In this document: piece after piece, positions 7,704 through 9,223 of the stretch
How positions within the stretch are numbered: position 1 is the stretch's first letter
Layout: each line of letters starts with the position of its first letter
Made by a program: the position numbers and the translations under genes
Notes under the pieces: model-generated
Told to the model about the DNA's origin: nothing
The model's input: the letters and a program-made list of their open reading frames with translations, nothing else
Database searches by the model: none
Source: DATBAK01 sp036787815
GTDB lineage: Bacteria; Actinomycetota; Acidimicrobiia; IMCC26256; PALSA-610
Assembly (NCBI GenBank): GCA_036787815.1
Contig: DAIQOP010000148.1
Coordinates: 1 to 9,223 of the forward strand
Reading direction: 5' to 3'
DNA length: 9,223 bases

Positions 7704-8746
7704 TGAGCACCGCAGAGGTCGACGCCAGGTCGCTACCGATCGAAGAGCGCCCGCTGGTGCTCGAGGTGCGCGATCTGGTGAAGGAGTTCGCGGTCGGCGG
7801 AGGGTTCCTCGCCGGTGCCGGGATCGTCGTGCAGGCGGTGTCGGGAGTCTCGTTCGATCTCCGCGCGGGTTCGACGCTCGGTCTCGTCGGTGAGTCGGGC
7901 TCGGGCAAGTCGACGGTCGGCCGTTGCGTGTTGCGGCTCATCGAGCCGACATCGGGCTCGATCAAGTACAAGGGCCGCGATCTGCGTGGTGTTTCGCGCA
8001 AGCAGATGCGCGAGTACCGGCGCGAGCTCCAGATCGTGTTCCAGGACCCGTACGCGTCGCTCGACCCGCGGATGACGGTCGCGTCGATCGTTGCCGAGCC
8101 CCTCACCATTCACGCGGTGAAGGTCGACAAGAAGCAGCGCGTGCGCGAGCTGCTCGAGCTCGTCGGGCTGAACCCGGAGCACGGCAACCGGTACCCGCAC
8201 GAGTTCTCCGGCGGTCAGCGCCAGCGGATCGGGATCGCGCGTGCGCTCGCGTTGAACCCCCACGTGATCGTGCTCGACGAGCCGGTCTCCGCACTCGACG
8301 TGTCGATCCAGGCCGGTGTGGTGAACCTGCTCGAAGACCTCCAGGACGAGCTCGGCCTTGCCTACCTGTTCATCGCGCACGACCTGTCGGTCGTTCGCCA
8401 CATCTCCGACAACATCGCGGTGATGTATCTCGGCAAGCTCATCGAGACCGGGCCGTCGGGCGAGGTGTACGAGAAGCCGGGGCACCCCTACACACAGGCG
8501 TTGCTGTCCGGTATCCCGTTACCCGACCCGAAGCTCGAGCGCACGCGGCACCGGATCCTGCTCGAGGGCGAGATCCCGAGCCCCGTCGACCCGCCGAGCG
8601 GCTGCCGGTTTCGCACGCGCTGCTGGAAGGCGCAGGAGATCTGCGCGAACGAGGAGCCGGCGCTGATCGATCGTGGTCAGGGGCATCCCGTTGCGTGCCA
8701 CTTCGCCGGGTTGCAGGACGGGCTCGAGGCGAGGGTGCTCGGCTGA
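7703..8746 (+). CDS. ABC importer ATPase, DppF/OppF type
   Basis: Partner ATPase of the importer. The 347-residue product has Walker A GESGSGKS (63-70), Gln114 in VFQDPYASLDPRMTV (typical of DppF), signature FSGGQRQR (168-175), Walker B VIVLDEP with Glu193, D-loop VSALD and His226. The C-terminal peptide-transporter region includes EKPGHPYTQALLSGIPLPDP and PPSGCRFRTRC. Four cysteines (301, 307, 314, 332) repeat the pattern seen in the DppD-like partner, with x17 rather than x18 in the last interval. The ATG at 7703 shares one base with the previous stop (TGATG). GGAAG (7685-7689) lies rather far upstream at 13 bases, so coupled translation is likely. All catalytic motifs are intact in both ATPases, which suggests two active sites. 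The stop overlaps the probable CTG start of the zinc-finger gene. Confidence 0.95.
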
Positions 8747-9105
8747 GCGGGCGAGAGCCGCCGTCGGCCATCGAGGCCGTGCTGGCAGCGAAGGCGGCCG
8801 AGATCGCGGCCGAGATCGCCGGGATCACCACGCCGATCGAGGCGGGCTCCACCGTGCAGTTCGGCAAGCGGGCCGGCGACTCCACCGCGGTGGCTGCCGA
8901 GCAGCTGTCGCGGGTCTCCGCGCACGAGCAGATGCTGGCGATACAGGCCGAGGTGACCCGGGCGCAGGAGAAGGTGGCCGAGGGGACCTACGGCGTGTGC
9001 GACGTGTGCGGCGGGCCGGTGGGGGAGGAGCGGCTCGAGGCGCTGCCGTGGGCGGTGCGGTGCGTCGGTTGCGCTTCCCCGCACCGTGCTCCACGTCGTC
9101 GGTGA
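8743..9105 (+). CDS. Small DksA/TraR-family zinc-finger protein (start codon uncertain)
   Basis: The frame encodes a helical N-terminal part (EAVLAAKAAEIAAEIAG, later AHEQMLAIQAEVTRAQEKVAEGTYG) and a C4 zinc finger: CDVCGGPVGEERLEALPWAVRC then C, with Cys86, 89, 107 and 110 counted from the CTG. GTYGVCDVCG...RLEALPWAVRC is the hallmark of DksA/TraR zinc-finger proteins, some of which bind RNA polymerase through its secondary channel. No ATG is available. A CTG at 8743 lies 7 bases after GAGGG (8731-8735) and makes a 4-base CTGA overlap with the ATPase stop, like the junctions upstream; it gives 120 residues. Alternatives are GTG at 8695 (52-base overlap) and GTG at 8779 (about 12 residues shorter). 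The DxxDxA tip motif of E. coli DksA is not evident; the corresponding stretch is KRAGDSTAVA. The role is unknown; placement after the importer may be incidental. Confidence 0.82.
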   Translation: MSGREPPSAIEAVLAAKAAEIAAEIAGITTPIEAGSTVQFGKRAGDSTAVAAEQLSRVSAHEQMLAIQAEVTRAQEKVAEGTYGVCDVCGGPVGEERLEALPWAVRCVGCASPHRAPRRR

Positions 9106-9120
9106 AGCCCCTCGGTTGGC

Positions 9121-9126
9121 TATGCT
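9121..9126 (+). promoter_or_regulatory. Putative -10 box for tRNA-Leu
   Basis: TATGCT ends 11 bases before the mature tRNA 5' end, so transcription from about 9133 would leave a 5-base leader. The hexamer is the same as the one proposed before secG. No convincing -35 is visible 16-18 bases upstream, where the end of the zinc-finger gene lies. Confidence 0.4.
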
Positions 9127-9137
9127 CAACGACCCAC

Positions 9138-9221
9138 GTCGGAGTGGCGGAACAGGCAGACGCGCTAGGTTGAGGGCCTAGTGCCCGAAAGGGCATGGGG
9201 GTTCAAGTCCCCCCTCCGACA
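9138..9221 (+). tRNA. tRNA-Leu (anticodon GAG)
   Basis: A complete class II tRNA. Acceptor arms are GTCGGAG (9138-9144) and CTCCGAC (9214-9220), with discriminator A at 9221, as usual for leucine. The D-arm runs over about 9147-9163 and contains AACAGGCAGA. The anticodon stem is CTAGG (9165-9169)/CCTAG (9177-9181) around TTGAGGG, giving GAG at 9172-9174, which reads CUC and CUU. The long variable arm is TGCCC-GAAA-GGGCA (9182-9195). The T-arm is GGGGG (9197-9201)/CCCCC (9209-9213) around TTCAAGT. CCA is not encoded: A9221 is followed by CG, so CCA must be added enzymatically. All helices are perfect by eye. Confidence 0.95.
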
Positions 9222-9223
9222 CG

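Noticed and set aside
9082..9104. CACCG/CGGTG as a terminator for the zinc-finger gene
   Set aside because: Only a 5-bp stem with a 13-base loop, overlapping the stop codon and without a T run; indistinguishable from chance.
9138..9223. tRNA-Leu as an integration site for a mobile element
   Set aside because: The tRNA 3' end is at the window edge and its neighbour is not visible. No integrase and no second copy of the 3' end occur upstream, so nothing supports it.

Overview
The window is a high-GC, densely packed stretch of bacterial chromosome in which every gene I can support reads on the + strand. GC-rich coding, frequent GTG/TTG starts, four-base stop/start overlaps and the order gap-pgk-tpiA-secG point to an actinobacterium. 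An Acidimicrobiia-like lineage is my best guess, from general resemblance only; no marker gene here settles it.

Layout. Positions 1-2360 hold the lower-glycolysis operon: the 3' end of gap, then pgk and tpiA, joined without spacers. Positions 2361-2541 are a 181-base gap with a bipartite stem-loop, a short inverted repeat and a likely -10 box. secG (2542-2772), the small Sec translocon subunit, follows. A 95-base gap with a perfect 18-bp palindrome leads into a complete five-gene ABC importer of the peptide/nickel (Dpp/Opp) class: a lipoprotein binding protein (2868-4565), two permeases (4671-5648 and 5641-6636) and two ATPases (6633-7703 and 7703-8746). Two consecutive strong hairpins separate the binding-protein gene from the first permease gene. 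The importer is followed by a small DksA/TraR-type zinc-finger gene (8743-9105), apparently started from a CTG overlapping the last ATPase stop, and by a class II tRNA-Leu with anticodon GAG (9138-9221).

How the parts work together. Gap, Pgk and TpiA interconvert triose phosphates and make ATP in the cytoplasm. SecG assists protein export, including of lipoproteins such as the binding protein. The binding protein would capture a peptide or similar solute outside the membrane and hand it to the two-permease channel, powered by the ATPase pair. The hairpins after the binding-protein gene are the kind of element that lets this protein be made in excess over the membrane parts.

I see no phage, transposon, CRISPR or defence genes and no evidence of an undescribed system. 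The notable points are regulatory structures in the three intergenic gaps, a probable CTG start, an 18-bp near-duplication at the end of the first ATPase gene, paired cysteines in the binding protein and ATPases, and the placement of the importer between secG and tRNA-Leu(GAG).
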